Assembly (NCBI RefSeq): GCF_003028855.1
Contig: NZ_CP028324.1
Span: forward strand, 4,712,001 to 4,776,000
DNA: 64,000 nucleotides
Reading direction: 5' to 3'
From: Pseudoduganella armeniaca
Lineage (GTDB): Bacteria; Pseudomonadota; Gammaproteobacteria; Burkholderiales; Burkholderiaceae_D
Below are positions 52,792 through 63,350 of this stretch, piece by piece. How positions within the stretch are numbered: the stretch's first letter is position 1; each line of letters opens with the position of its first letter. A program made the translations under genes and the position numbers. The notes under the pieces were generated by a model. The model worked only from the letters and a program-made list of their open reading frames with translations. It was not told the origin of the DNA and searched no databases.

Positions 52792-53361
52792 ATGGCAACA
52801 GACAAAGAACTCTCCGACTTTCTCGAAAGCGTCGAGCGGCGTGCGTTCAAGCAGGCGGTGTATGCGGTACGCAGGGACGAAGTGGCCCTGGACATCGTGC
52901 AGGACGCGATGATCAAGCTCGCCGAGAAATACGGCGACAAGCCCGCCGCCGAGTTGCCGATGCTGTTCCAGCGCATCCTCCAGAACACGATCCTCGATTT
53001 CTTCCGGCGCGAAAAGGTGCGCAATACCTGGGTCAGCCTGTTTTCCGGGCTGGGCAATTCCCAGGAGGAACATGAAGATTTTGATATACTGGAGTCCTAC
53101 GAAGCCGAGCACGGCACTCAGGCGGCAGAATCCAGCGCCGACCAGGTCGAGCGCATGCAAGTACTCCAAGTCATTGAAGACGAAGTACAAAAGCTCCCCG
53201 CGCGTCAACGGGAAGCGTTCCTTATGCGTTACTGGCAGGATATGGATGTGGCAGAGACGGCGGCGGCCATGGGATGCTCCGAAGGGAGCGTGAAAACCCA
53301 TTGCTCACGGGCGACTCACACCCTCGCAGCATCGCTCAAAGCCAAGGGAATCAAATTATGA
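52792..53361 (+). CDS. RNA polymerase sigma factor (ECF type)
   Basis: A 189-residue sigma70-family factor. Region 2 is FKQAVYAVRRDEVALDIVQDAMIKLAEKYG through LFQRILQNTILDFFRREKVRNTW. Region 4 is LPARQREAFLMRYWQDMDVAETAAAMGCSEGSVKTHCSRATHTL. It opens a four-gene cluster with DUF3619, DUF3106 and RDD proteins, common in Burkholderiales. DUF3619, a one-helix membrane protein, may serve as its anti-sigma factor (inference). The ATG at 52792 begins homology. Confidence 0.93.
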   Translation: MATDKELSDFLESVERRAFKQAVYAVRRDEVALDIVQDAMIKLAEKYGDKPAAELPMLFQRILQNTILDFFRREKVRNTWVSLFSGLGNSQEEHEDFDILESYEAEHGTQAAESSADQVERMQVLQVIEDEVQKLPARQREAFLMRYWQDMDVAETAAAMGCSEGSVKTHCSRATHTLAASLKAKGIKL

Positions 53362-53762
53362 ACACCGAAGACATCAATTTCGCTTACCGCGTCCGGCACG
53401 CCCTGAACGAGAAACTGGACGACCTGCCGTCCGCCACCACCGACCGCCTGGCTGCCGCCCGCCAGGCCGCGCTGGCGCGCAAGAAGGCGCACGTGGAAGT
53501 GCGCGTCACGCGTACGGCCACCGTCATGGCCAGCGCCGGCGGCGGCATGTTCGCCGACCCGATCGCCTGGCTGAGCCGCTTCAGCGTCGTCTTGCCGCTG
53601 CTGCTGATCGTTGGCGGCATGGTCGGCGTGTACCAGTACGAACACCAGCAGTCCATCCAGGAACTGGCCGAGCTGGATGCGGCCGTGCTGTCGGATGAGC
53701 TGCCCCTGTCGGCCTACCTGGACCACGGCTTCAACGCCTATCTCGAGACGCGCGAGCAATAA
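53358..53762 (+). CDS. DUF3619 membrane protein (possible anti-sigma factor)
   Basis: A 134-residue protein with an N-terminal cytoplasmic helix (YRVRHALNEKLDDLPSATTDRLAAARQAAL), one transmembrane segment (about residues 74-93, FSVVLPLLLIVGGMVGVY) and a short periplasmic tail. The start overlaps the sigma-factor stop as ATGA. The layout (cytoplasmic helix, one membrane helix, coupling to an ECF sigma) is that of an anti-sigma factor, though the family is formally uncharacterised. Confidence 0.88.
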   Translation: MNTEDINFAYRVRHALNEKLDDLPSATTDRLAAARQAALARKKAHVEVRVTRTATVMASAGGGMFADPIAWLSRFSVVLPLLLIVGGMVGVYQYEHQQSIQELAELDAAVLSDELPLSAYLDHGFNAYLETREQ

Positions 53763-53764
53763 GG

Positions 53765-54546
53765 ATGGCGCGAGTTCCCGGTCGCACGTGGGTGCTGGGC
53801 GGTGCCGCTGCCGTGGCGCTCGTCATCGCCATTGGCGCCTGGGTCGGATTGCGCGGCCAGCCGGCCGGCGCGCCCGCCGGCAGCGCCGCCTCGGCGTCGT
53901 CGATCCCGCTGCTCGGCCCCGACGCGGCGGAAAAGCGCTGGCAAGACCTGACGCCGGCGCAGCAGCGCGCCCTCGAACCGCTGAAAAAAGGCTGGGAAGA
54001 CCTGGGCCCGGTGCGCAAGCAGAAATGGCTGGAAATCGCCGGCCGTTTCGAATCGATGAAACCGGCCGAACAGCAGCGCGTACATGCGCGCATGCGCGAA
54101 TGGGTCGAGCTGACGCCGGAAGAACGCAAGGCCGTGCGCGAGAACTACGCGCGCGCGCAGAAGATCATGGGCGGCAAGAAGGCCGCCCAGTGGGAGCAGT
54201 ACCTGCTGCTGCCCGAAGAAGAGAAGCGCAAGCTGGCCGATGCCGCCGCCGCCAAGAAGCCGCAGGCCGCCAAGCCGCCGACGCCGAAGCAGATCCTCGC
54301 CAAGACGCCGCAGCCGATCAAGCAGCACCCGAGCGTGCTGCCGTCGGTGCCGCCACCGCCTGCCGTGGCGGCCCAGCCGGCCCCGGCACCGGTCGCGGCT
54401 CCCGTCGCGCCACCTGCCCCACACCCACGCCGGCAGCACCGGAAATCGTCTACCCGCTCGAAGGTGCCGTGACGCCGGCCGCGATCGTCACCCCGCCAGC
54501 CCCGGCACCGGCCGCACAGAATGCTCCCGCCAATGCCGGTAAATAA
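53765..54546 (+). CDS. DUF3106 protein, frameshifted near C-terminus
   Basis: A DUF3106 protein with one N-terminal membrane segment (residues 12-30). A helical region rich in charged residues follows, with repeated LTPAQQRALEPLKKGWEDL-, MKPAEQQRVHARMREWVELTPEERKAVRENYA-like units. A Pro/Ala-rich tail ends it. The frame as written stops at 54472. A missing C in the run at 54417-54420 shifts it, and the restored tail (TPTPAAPEIVYPLEG to NAPANAGK) ends at 54546, overlapping the RDD gene. About 260 residues if restored. Confidence 0.85.
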
Positions 54547-55063
54547 CGTGGTCGCGCCGGTCGGCGTGCCGGCCATCGGCCGCCGGCTGGTCTCGATGGT
54601 GTACGAGCTGCTGCTGGGTTTTGCCGTGCTGTTCCTGCCCTTCCTCGTATTCGAGATGCTCGTCAAGGCCAGCCATGCGCCGGCCGTCGAGCACATGCGC
54701 CAGGCCCTGGCCTTCCTGGTGCTGGGCGCCTACTTCATCCATCAATGGACGCGCAAGGGCCAGACCCTGGCCATGCAGACCTGGCGCATCCGCCTGCAGA
54801 TGCCGGACGGCGCCATGGTGCCGCCGCGTGTGGCCACCTTGCGCTACCTGCTGTGCTGGTTATGGGTGCTGCCCGCCGCCGCCGTTTGCCTGGCCTTCGA
54901 CCTGCATCGCTGGCAGGCCATTGGCGCGCTGGCCATCGGCATCGTGGCCTGGTCGCTGACGGCGCTGCTCGACCGCGAGCGCCAGTTCCTGCATGACCGG
55001 ATCGCCGGCACGCGGCTGGTGCAGCTGCCCAAGCCGGAAAAGCGGGTCAAGGCCGCAGCCTGA
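54533..55063 (+). CDS. RDD-family integral membrane protein
   Basis: About 176 residues with three to four hydrophobic helices. The RDD signature is VGVPAIGRRLVSMVYELLLGFAVLFLPF followed by RKGQTLAMQTWRIRLQ and LLDRERQFLHDRIAGTRLV. The family is a general membrane module of unclear transport role. It overlaps the DUF3106 C-terminus by 14 nt; a start at 54521 four codons earlier is also possible. It completes the sigma-factor cluster. Confidence 0.88.
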   Translation: MPVNNVVAPVGVPAIGRRLVSMVYELLLGFAVLFLPFLVFEMLVKASHAPAVEHMRQALAFLVLGAYFIHQWTRKGQTLAMQTWRIRLQMPDGAMVPPRVATLRYLLCWLWVLPAAAVCLAFDLHRWQAIGALAIGIVAWSLTALLDRERQFLHDRIAGTRLVQLPKPEKRVKAAA

Positions 55064-55100
55064 TCTTGCAAGCGGGTCCAGGTGCCGCCATCTGGCCCGG

Positions 55101-55410
55101 ATGAAGCGCCTCGACGACAGCCCGACCGAACCCCTGTGCCCCTGTGCGGCCGCCCGCTGGGCACCGAAAACATCGACCGCCACCATCTGGTGCCGCGCAC
55201 CTTCAAGGGCAAGGCGCAATTCCCATCCATAAGATCTGCCACCGCAAGATCCACGCCGTGTTCACGGAGCGCGAGCTGTTCAAGACGTATCACACGTGGG
55301 AGGCGCTGCAGGCGCACGAGGAGATTCGCACGTTTATCGACTGGGTGGCGAGGAGGCCGCCGGGGTTTTATACCTCGACGGCGACGTCGAATGCAAAGAA
55401 GCGGCGGTGA
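55101..55410 (+). pseudogene. HNH-type nuclease-like protein, two frameshifts
   Basis: Read across three frames the protein is MKRLDDSPTEPLCP-LCGRPLGTENIDRHHLVPRTFKGKAQF-PIHKICHRKIHAVFTERELFKTYHTWE and onward to a stop at 55410. It has a zinc-knuckle CPxCGR and the HNH-like DRHHLVP with a further Cys-His pair. Two C-runs, at 55139-55142 and 55222-55224, each lack one base. It would be about 103 residues intact. It follows the RDD gene by 37 bp. Small stand-alone HNH proteins of this type have no assigned role. Confidence 0.65.
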
Positions 55411-55687
55411 CAAGCCCGGGGCCGCTATTCCCGTGTGCTGCCAAGCCAGATTTCGAGCGGCTGTGTGCCAGCAGTTGGGCGTCGGCGACCGCAGCCAGAG
55501 CACGGCGGCCTGCCTTGCACGTAAGCGCGCGACCTTGCCGGCAAGTGCTGTTACCTTCGCCAGCCGGGCTGCGTGTGCATCCACGCACGCCCCGCACGTT
55601 GGGCTTCAACTCGTCGGGTTAAGTTACCTACCCTTGTGGAAGGGAGCCCATGCGTTGCCATCGCACGAGCTTCCCTCTCAAGACGGA
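55411..55687. other. Unassigned 277-bp stretch
   Basis: Sequence between the HNH gene and the secreted propeller gene. Both strands have open frames, but none resembles a known protein and no ribosome site or repeat stands out. It may be a remnant or simply the 3' flank of the convergent genes. Confidence 0.4.
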
Positions 55688-57130
55688 TCAGCTCAAGCCA
55701 ACCTTACCTTCACGAATGAATGCCCGTCCATGCCAATAAACACGGTACTCCAGTCGATGGTTCAGCATCGCCGGGGTAACGTGGAACGGCAGGGAGAAAT
55801 ACTCATACCGGCCGGTTTGCTTGAACTGCTTGCGGGTGACCGTACGCTGGTGCAACACCGCGTAGTTATTGTCCACGTCGACGATTTCCAGGCGCAACTG
55901 ATCGGCGTCATCGGACGTATTGTTATCGATCATGAAGCTCCAGGTAGCGATATGATCGCCCTCCGGCAGCCCGGCATAATAGGGACCGAATTGCAGGTAG
56001 CCCGGCGTGTCCTGGGTCATATTGGCCGACCAGCCGTCGCCGTCCGCGCGCCCGATATTGTGGCCGATGCCCGCTGCCGTCATGGTCCAGCTGCGATCGA
56101 AGCCGCCGTACTGTTCATTGGCCACCAGTGCCCGCCGCGTCACCGGGGACATGGCGTCGATGCGGTAATAGACGTAATCACGGCCGCCCACGTTCAGGAA
56201 CGCCGGACCGTCATTGCCGAACGAATCAACTGCCGTCGTATTGTCGGTCTGCGGCAGGATCGGGTTCTGCCTGAATTTCGTCCAGGTCGTGAGATTGCTC
56301 GACCGCGCGAATGCGGACGACCAACGGCTGTGCTGATACGTTCCGTTCGAGCCGATCGCATCGCTGACTTCATACACCATGTAGTAGGCGCCGTTTTGCT
56401 TGATGACCTTGCGACGGCCGGCCGTTCCCGCTTCGGGGGTACCCGGCACCGTGCGAATGACCGGGTTCGTCGATACCTTTTGCAAGGCCATCAGGTCCGT
56501 TCCCTTGGCCATGCCGATCTGGCAGACCGTTCCGTCGAAGCCATGATAGAACACGTACCAGATGCCGTTTTCCTTGTAGATGCTAGGCGTACCGATGCCG
56601 CGGCTCTCCCAACCTGGCTTGTTGGGATCGATCGGATCCGGCCGGGTATCGAAGCGCAGGATAAGGCCCTTTTTCGTGAAGGTCTTGCCGTCCGTGGAGG
56701 TGGCCAGGCCGATATTGGGGGCAATGTAGCCGGTACCCGTCGACTCGTAGACCATGTAGTAAGTACCGTTTTCGTACCATACGCCAGGGAACGAGGCCAT
56801 GATACTGTCGGGCGATCCGGCAGCACCCGATTCCAGCACAGGTCCTTTGTCGACAAACGTTACACCGTCCGTCGATTCAGCCAATCCCACACCAAGGTGT
56901 CCATTGATATTGCGAATATAGTAGGCCTTGATGACGCCGTTTACCGTCACTGTGTCGATAAAGTGCATATTGAAGCTGGCGCCCAAGTTGGTGTTGGTGC
57001 GATCGAGTTTCAGGAATGCGCGATTGTTATCGACGAGATCGGAGACAGTGGGCACTTGCGCCCAGGCGGGGCTGGCGGCAGCAAAAGCCAGCGCGACTAT
57101 GCAGCCGATACGGGAAAGGGATTTCTTCAT
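55688..57130 (-). CDS. Secreted five-bladed beta-propeller glycosidase-like protein
   Basis: A 480-residue secreted protein with a signal peptide (cleavage near AWA-QV). The propeller has repeated W/Y-rich blades (FPGVWYENGTYYMVYEST, GTPSIYKENGIWYVFYHG, KVIKQNGAYYMVYEVS, GPAFLNVGGRDYVYYRID), as in GH43/GH68/GH130-like folds. A C-terminal beta-sandwich of about 100 residues may bind carbohydrate. Catalytic acids cannot be fixed from sequence alone, so the activity is not named. Codon use is less GC-rich than that of its neighbours. It is monocistronic, preceded by a 248-bp gap. Confidence 0.72.
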   Translation of the reverse strand: MKKSLSRIGCIVALAFAAASPAWAQVPTVSDLVDNNRAFLKLDRTNTNLGASFNMHFIDTVTVNGVIKAYYIRNINGHLGVGLAESTDGVTFVDKGPVLESGAAGSPDSIMASFPGVWYENGTYYMVYESTGTGYIAPNIGLATSTDGKTFTKKGLILRFDTRPDPIDPNKPGWESRGIGTPSIYKENGIWYVFYHGFDGTVCQIGMAKGTDLMALQKVSTNPVIRTVPGTPEAGTAGRRKVIKQNGAYYMVYEVSDAIGSNGTYQHSRWSSAFARSSNLTTWTKFRQNPILPQTDNTTAVDSFGNDGPAFLNVGGRDYVYYRIDAMSPVTRRALVANEQYGGFDRSWTMTAAGIGHNIGRADGDGWSANMTQDTPGYLQFGPYYAGLPEGDHIATWSFMIDNNTSDDADQLRLEIVDVDNNYAVLHQRTVTRKQFKQTGRYEYFSLPFHVTPAMLNHRLEYRVYWHGRAFIREGKVGLS

Positions 57131-57378
57131 TAAGGCCTCTTGGAAGCGTTTGAACGGGAACACCGCCCCGCCGCGTTGGCCGCGGTGGCGCAGTCCGGCA
57201 ATTGTCCTCGAACCGGTACACCAAAAAGCTCACGAATTGTCACAGCGTGCAAAAAAAATCGGTAACACTGCGACCGTATCGGGGCGCCCGATGACCTGCT
57301 GGATGCGATGTGCCCGGCCGTGTTGGCCGGTGCAAGAGATGCGCGAGGGATCGGACCGGGTTGCGGTCGATGCAAGCG

Positions 57379-58059
57379 TCAGAACCGCTCGAACCCCTGC
57401 AGGTAGCGCCACTCGCCCACGGCCAGCCCGGCCATGGAGAGCCGGCCGATGCGCAGGCGCTTGAGCGCCACCGGCGTCAGGCCGACGGCCTTGCACATGC
57501 GGTCGATCTGGCTGGGCTTCGGGCCCTTGACGGCAAAGCGCAGCCGGCCTTCGTTCTGCCAGCTGACTTTCGTCGCGCCCTGGTTCAGCTGGGCCAGGCC
57601 ATTCTCGACGATCGTGCCGCGCACGTCGACGATGATCTCCTGCTCGACCTTGTCGCCCTCCTCCACCAGCTTGCGCGCCACCCGGTGGTCCTGCGTGAAC
57701 ACGAACAGGCCGCTCGCTGCGTAGTCCAGCGGCAGCGCCGGGGTGAGATTGTGCACGTGGCGCTTCAGGAAGCGCTCCTTCGCCGCCTGCGCATTGCGCG
57801 CCTCTGGCACCAGGCACGCGAACGGGTCGACGCCGGCCGGCTTGTGCAGCAGGATCGTGACAGGCACGATTTCCAGCAAGGTGGCATCGGGCGCCAGCAC
57901 CACGGCCTGCTGCGGTGCCACGCGCGCGCCGGCTTCCTCGACGACGGCGCCATCGACCTGCACGAAGCCGCCCTCGATGTACAGCTCCGCCTCGCGACGG
58001 GAACAGGGCACCATGTCCGCCACCCGTTTCGAGAGGCGGATCGTGTCGGAATCGGTCAT
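57379..58059 (-). CDS. RNA pseudouridine synthase (RsuA/RluF family)
   Basis: A 226-residue enzyme with an N-terminal S4 RNA-binding domain (RLSKRVADMVPCSRREAELYIEGGFVQVDG). The catalytic pseudouridylate synthase domain has the Asp in LDYAASGLFVFTQDHRVARKL. The C-terminal part, KPSQIDRMCKAVGLTPVALKRLRIGRLSM, is typical of the RluF/RluB group acting on 23S rRNA. The site modified cannot be assigned. The start is just 2 nt from the threonine aldolase stop. Confidence 0.88.
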   Translation of the reverse strand: MTDSDTIRLSKRVADMVPCSRREAELYIEGGFVQVDGAVVEEAGARVAPQQAVVLAPDATLLEIVPVTILLHKPAGVDPFACLVPEARNAQAAKERFLKRHVHNLTPALPLDYAASGLFVFTQDHRVARKLVEEGDKVEQEIIVDVRGTIVENGLAQLNQGATKVSWQNEGRLRFAVKGPKPSQIDRMCKAVGLTPVALKRLRIGRLSMAGLAVGEWRYLQGFERF

Positions 58060-58061
58060 AG

Positions 58062-59072
58062 TCAGGTCTCGAAGTAAGTGGTGAAGACGTCGGCCACCGT
58101 GCGCAGCTGCGCACGCGTGACGTCCAGGTGCGTGACGAGGCGCAGGCGCGGCGCCATCGACACGCGGATGTGCGCCGCCGCCAGCGCCTCGGCCAGGCCG
58201 GCGCACCGCGCTGCCGGCACGTCGACGTAGAAGATGTTGGTTTGCGGCGTGCTGACGGCCAGGCCATCGATGCGCGCCAGCTCGCCGGCCAGGAACGCGG
58301 CGTTGGCGTGGTCCTCGGCCAGGCGCTGCACGTTGTGCTCCAGCGCATACAGCCCGGCCGCGCCGATCACGCCGGCCTGGCGCATGCCGCCGCCCAGCAT
58401 CTTGCGCCAGCGCTTGCCTTCCTCGACGAATGCGCGCGAGCCGCACAGCACGGAGCCGACCGGCGCGCCCAGGCCCTTCGACAGGCACACGGAGACGCTG
58501 TCGAAACCGGCCACCGCGTCGCGCAGGCTGATGCCCTGCTGGACCGCGGCATTGCAGATGCGGGCGCCGTCCAGGTGGGTAGCCAGGCCACGCTCGTGCG
58601 CCAGCGCCGTCGCCGCGGCGATGTAATCGCGCGGCAGCACGCGGCCGCCGATCGTGTTTTCCAGCGCCAGCAGCTTGGTGCGGGCGAAGTGGACGTCGCG
58701 CGGCTTGATCTGCGCGGCGATGTCGTCCAGCGCCAGCGAGCCGTCCGGCTGGTTGGCGATGGGCTGCGGCTGGATGCTGCCCAGCACCGCCGCGCCGCCG
58801 CCTTCATAACGGAAGGTGTGCGCTTCCTGGCCGACCAGGTATTCGTCGCCGCGGCCGCAATGGGCCAGCAGTGCGATCAGGTTCGTTTGCGTGCCGGATG
58901 GCGCGAACAGCGCCGCCTCGAAGCCGAACAGTTCGGCAGCAAACTCCTGCAAGCGGTTGACGGTCGGGTCGTCGCCGTACACGTCGTCGCCGACCGGTGC
59001 CGCGGCCATCGCCTCGCGCATCGCGGGCGATGGCTGGGTGACCGTGTCGCTGCGCAGGTCGATCCAGCTCAT
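58062..59072 (-). CDS. ltaE: Low-specificity L-threonine aldolase
   Basis: A 336-residue PLP enzyme cleaving threonine/allo-threonine to glycine and acetaldehyde. It begins WIDLRSDTVTQPSPAMREAM and has GDDVYGDDPTVNRLQ. The PLP-binding Lys is in SVSVCLSKGLGAPVGSVLCG, with THLDGARICNAAV holding the PLP Asp. The ATG at 59072 overlaps the methyltransferase stop by 4 nt (ATGA). It belongs to the chain behind the isc operon. Confidence 0.93.
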   Translation of the reverse strand: MSWIDLRSDTVTQPSPAMREAMAAAPVGDDVYGDDPTVNRLQEFAAELFGFEAALFAPSGTQTNLIALLAHCGRGDEYLVGQEAHTFRYEGGGAAVLGSIQPQPIANQPDGSLALDDIAAQIKPRDVHFARTKLLALENTIGGRVLPRDYIAAATALAHERGLATHLDGARICNAAVQQGISLRDAVAGFDSVSVCLSKGLGAPVGSVLCGSRAFVEEGKRWRKMLGGGMRQAGVIGAAGLYALEHNVQRLAEDHANAAFLAGELARIDGLAVSTPQTNIFYVDVPAARCAGLAEALAAAHIRVSMAPRLRLVTHLDVTRAQLRTVADVFTTYFET

Positions 59073-59962
59073 CGTGCGCTTTCCGCCACTTGCTCGGCAT
59101 AGAAGCGGTGGCCCAGTTCTTCCAGGCCGACCGTCTGCAGCACTTCCTGCAGGCGCTCCGTGGGACGGCGGCGCGGCAGGTTCTTGTACGTCGCGACGAT
59201 CAGTTCGTTCTTCATCGAATGCTCCCAACCGACCAGCTCCGTCACGTTGACCTGGTAGCCGTGTGCTTCCAGCTGCAGGCAGCGCAGCACGTTGGTGACC
59301 TGGCTGCCGAATTCGCGCGTGTGGATCGGGTGGCGCCAGATTTCCGTCAGCGCGCTCTTGCCCAGGTCACGGCCTTTGTTCTTGCGCAGCACGGACGCCA
59401 CCTCGGCCTGGCAGCACGGCACGAGCACCATGTGCTTGGCGCGCTTTTTCAGTGCGAAGTCGATGGCGTCGTCGGTGGCCGTGTTACAGGCGTGCAGCGC
59501 GGTGACGATGTCGATTTGTTCGGGCAGTTCGCTCGACGTGGTCGATTCAGCCACCGACAGCGGCAGGAACGACATGCCGGTGAAGCCGAACTTCCCGGCC
59601 AGCTCGCGCGAACGCTGCACCAGCTCGTCGCGCGTCTCGATGCCGTAGATGTGCGAATCGTCTTGCAGCGCCTTGAAAAACAGGTCGTACAGGATGAAGC
59701 CCAGGTAGGACTTGCCGGCGCCATGGTCGACCAGCGACACGGCACCCTTCTCGGCGCGCACGTCCTGCAGCAGCGGTTCGATGAACTGGTACAGGTGATA
59801 GACCTGCTTGAGCTTGCGCCGGCTGTCCTGGTTCAACTTGCCGTCGCGCGTCAGGATGTGCAGCTCCTGCAGCAGCGCGACCGACTGGCCCGGCTTGATT
59901 TCCGGGATGTCGGTCACGGTGCTCGGCAGCGGTGCGGCGGGTGCCTTGTTATTGCGCTTCAT
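59069..59962 (-). CDS. Class I SAM-dependent methyltransferase
   Basis: A 297-residue protein of the methyltransferase-32-like group. The SAM site is VSLVDHGAGKSYLGFILYDLFF near residue 75, with IYGIETRDELVQRSREL. A later IDIVTALHACNTATDDAIDFALKKRAKHMVLVPCCQ contains the ALHAC and PCCQ elements seen in the RNA-modifying-like branch. The substrate is unknown. It overlaps iscX by 14 nt and ltaE by 4 nt, so it is translated as part of this chain. Confidence 0.85.
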   Translation of the reverse strand: MKRNNKAPAAPLPSTVTDIPEIKPGQSVALLQELHILTRDGKLNQDSRRKLKQVYHLYQFIEPLLQDVRAEKGAVSLVDHGAGKSYLGFILYDLFFKALQDDSHIYGIETRDELVQRSRELAGKFGFTGMSFLPLSVAESTTSSELPEQIDIVTALHACNTATDDAIDFALKKRAKHMVLVPCCQAEVASVLRKNKGRDLGKSALTEIWRHPIHTREFGSQVTNVLRCLQLEAHGYQVNVTELVGWEHSMKNELIVATYKNLPRRRPTERLQEVLQTVGLEELGHRFYAEQVAESAR

Positions 59963-60143
59963 CGATCCATGCCTGCTGGATGGCTTCCAGGATCTTCTCG
60001 CCGCCGCGCTTGTGGTCGTCGTCGAAGCCTTCCAGGGTGACGACCCAGTTGTGCAGGTCGGTGAAGCGGATGGACGTGGGGTCCAGGTTCGGGTACTTGT
60101 CGTACAGCGCCTCGGCGATCGCCGTGATGTCGGTCCATTTCAT
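59949..60143 (-). CDS. iscX: Fe-S assembly protein IscX
   Basis: A 64-residue acidic protein (MKWTDITAIAEALYDKYPNLDPTSIRFTDLHNWVVTLEGF). It has the conserved winged-helix surface that binds IscS and modulates cluster assembly. Length is as in E. coli IscX (66). It comes directly after fdx in the isc operon and overlaps the methyltransferase start. Confidence 0.96.
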   Translation of the reverse strand: MKWTDITAIAEALYDKYPNLDPTSIRFTDLHNWVVTLEGFDDDHKRGGEKILEAIQQAWIDEAQ

Positions 60144-60152
60144 GGCAGCTCC

Positions 60153-60493
60153 TCAGTGACCGCCTTCGCTGGCATGGTTGATCGTGTACTTCGGAATCTC
60201 GACGACGAGGTCCTCGTCGGCCACGATCGCCTGGCACGACAGGCGCGACTGCGCTTCCAGGCCCCAGGCCTTGTCCAGCAGGTCTTCTTCCGTGTCCGTC
60301 GCTTCATTGAGCGAATCGAAGCCCTCGCGCACGATCACGTGGCAGGTGGTGCAGGCGCACGACTTCTCGCAGGCGTGCTCGATGTGGATGTCGTTCTCCA
60401 GCAGGACGTCGCAGACGGACTTGCCGGCTTGCGTTTCGATCACGGCGCCCTCGGGCACAGCTTGGCGTGGGGCAGGATGACGATTTGTGGCAC
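60153..60493 (-). CDS. fdx: ISC-type [2Fe-2S] ferredoxin, frameshifted in this sequence
   Basis: The adrenodoxin-like ferredoxin of the isc operon, about 113 residues. The cluster-binding Cys residues are in EHACEKSCACTTCHVIVREGF and in RLSCQAI. The C-terminus ends TINHASEGGH. The start is a GTG at 60493 (PQIVILPHAKLCP). A missing base in the G/C run at 60453-60455 then shifts the frame before EGAVIETQAGKSVCD. The gene is essential or near-essential in related bacteria and perfect otherwise, so a sequence error is likely. Confidence 0.9.
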
Positions 60494-60529
60494 TTGTTAC
60501 CTCTGTTGTTTTATATGTTGTGACGACGC

Positions 60530-62410
<1,881 letters not shown>

Positions 62411-62454
62411 GTGAAACCTGTTCTTGTTGTGGGCGCGGGCGCGCCTTGCCTGGA

Positions 62455-62970
62455 TTACGCTTCGATCGCGTCGAAGGCGAAGCGGACTTCTTCGCCGAAT
62501 TTTTCAAGGAACATCAGCGCACGCACGCCTTGTGCCGCAGCGTGATAGTCGGCGCCGTCCAGCTGGGCCTCGATGGCCTGCAGCTGTTCCTTGCGGGCGG
62601 CGCGCAGCTGGGCGTCCAGCTGGTCGAGCAGCGCCGCATCCTTGCCGGCGCGCGCCTCGGCCAGTTCCTCGCGCCACTCCATCTGCTGCATCAGGAAGGC
62701 CATCGGCATCGCCGTGTTCGACTCCGTCTGCAGGTCCACGCCGTGCAGCTCGCACAGGTAGCGAGCGCGCTGCTGCGGGTTCTTCAGCGTCTGGTAGGCC
62801 TCGTTGGCGCGCGTGGCCCACTGCATCGCCACGCGCTTCTCGGCGTCCGTGGCGTTGACGAATTTATCGGGGTGCACGCGCGACTGCACGTCGCGGTAGG
62901 CCGCGTCCAGCGCGGCACCGTCGATCGCGAAGCGTTGCGGCAGGTTGAAAAGCTCGAAGTGATTTTGCAC
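62455..62970 (-). CDS. hscB: Fe-S co-chaperone HscB
   Basis: A 171-residue J-domain protein. It starts at a GTG (QNHFELFNLPQRFAIDGAALDAAYRDVQSRVHPDKF with the HPD motif), and its C-terminal three-helix domain binds IscU. It stimulates HscA. A GTG start fits because no ATG precedes the conserved NHFELF. Position between iscA and hscA is canonical. Confidence 0.96.
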   Translation of the reverse strand: MQNHFELFNLPQRFAIDGAALDAAYRDVQSRVHPDKFVNATDAEKRVAMQWATRANEAYQTLKNPQQRARYLCELHGVDLQTESNTAMPMAFLMQQMEWREELAEARAGKDAALLDQLDAQLRAARKEQLQAIEAQLDGADYHAAAQGVRALMFLEKFGEEVRFAFDAIEA

Positions 62971-62983
62971 AGTGAGGGCGACG

Positions 62984-63307
62984 TCAGATGCGGAAGCTTT
63001 CGCCGCAGCCGCAGGCGTCTTTTTCGTTCGGGTTGTTGAACTTGAAGCCTTCGTTCAGGCCTTCGCGGGCGAAGTCCAGCTCCGTGCCGTCGATGTACGG
63101 CATGCTCTTCGGATCGACAAAGACCTTCACGCCATGCGATTCGAAGACATGGTCGTCCTCGGTTACCTCGTCCACGTACTCCAGCTTGTACGCCAGGCCC
63201 GAGCAACCGGTCGTGCGCACGCCAAAGCGCAGGCCGATGCCCTTGCCGCGCCGTTCGATGTAGCGGTTGATGTGCTTCGCAGCTTTTTCGGTCAACGTGA
63301 TTGCCAT
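62984..63307 (-). CDS. iscA: Iron-sulfur cluster assembly protein IscA
   Basis: A 107-residue A-type carrier with the three conserved cysteines, one in RTTGCSGLAYKLEYVD and two in the C-terminal CGCGESF. It binds Fe or Fe-S clusters and passes them to targets. Length is identical to E. coli IscA (107). It lies between iscU and hscB. Confidence 0.97.
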   Translation of the reverse strand: MAITLTEKAAKHINRYIERRGKGIGLRFGVRTTGCSGLAYKLEYVDEVTEDDHVFESHGVKVFVDPKSMPYIDGTELDFAREGLNEGFKFNNPNEKDACGCGESFRI

Positions 63308-63350
63308 ACTTTTCCTCCTGATGCTGACGGGGCCACGCGGGCCCCACCCT

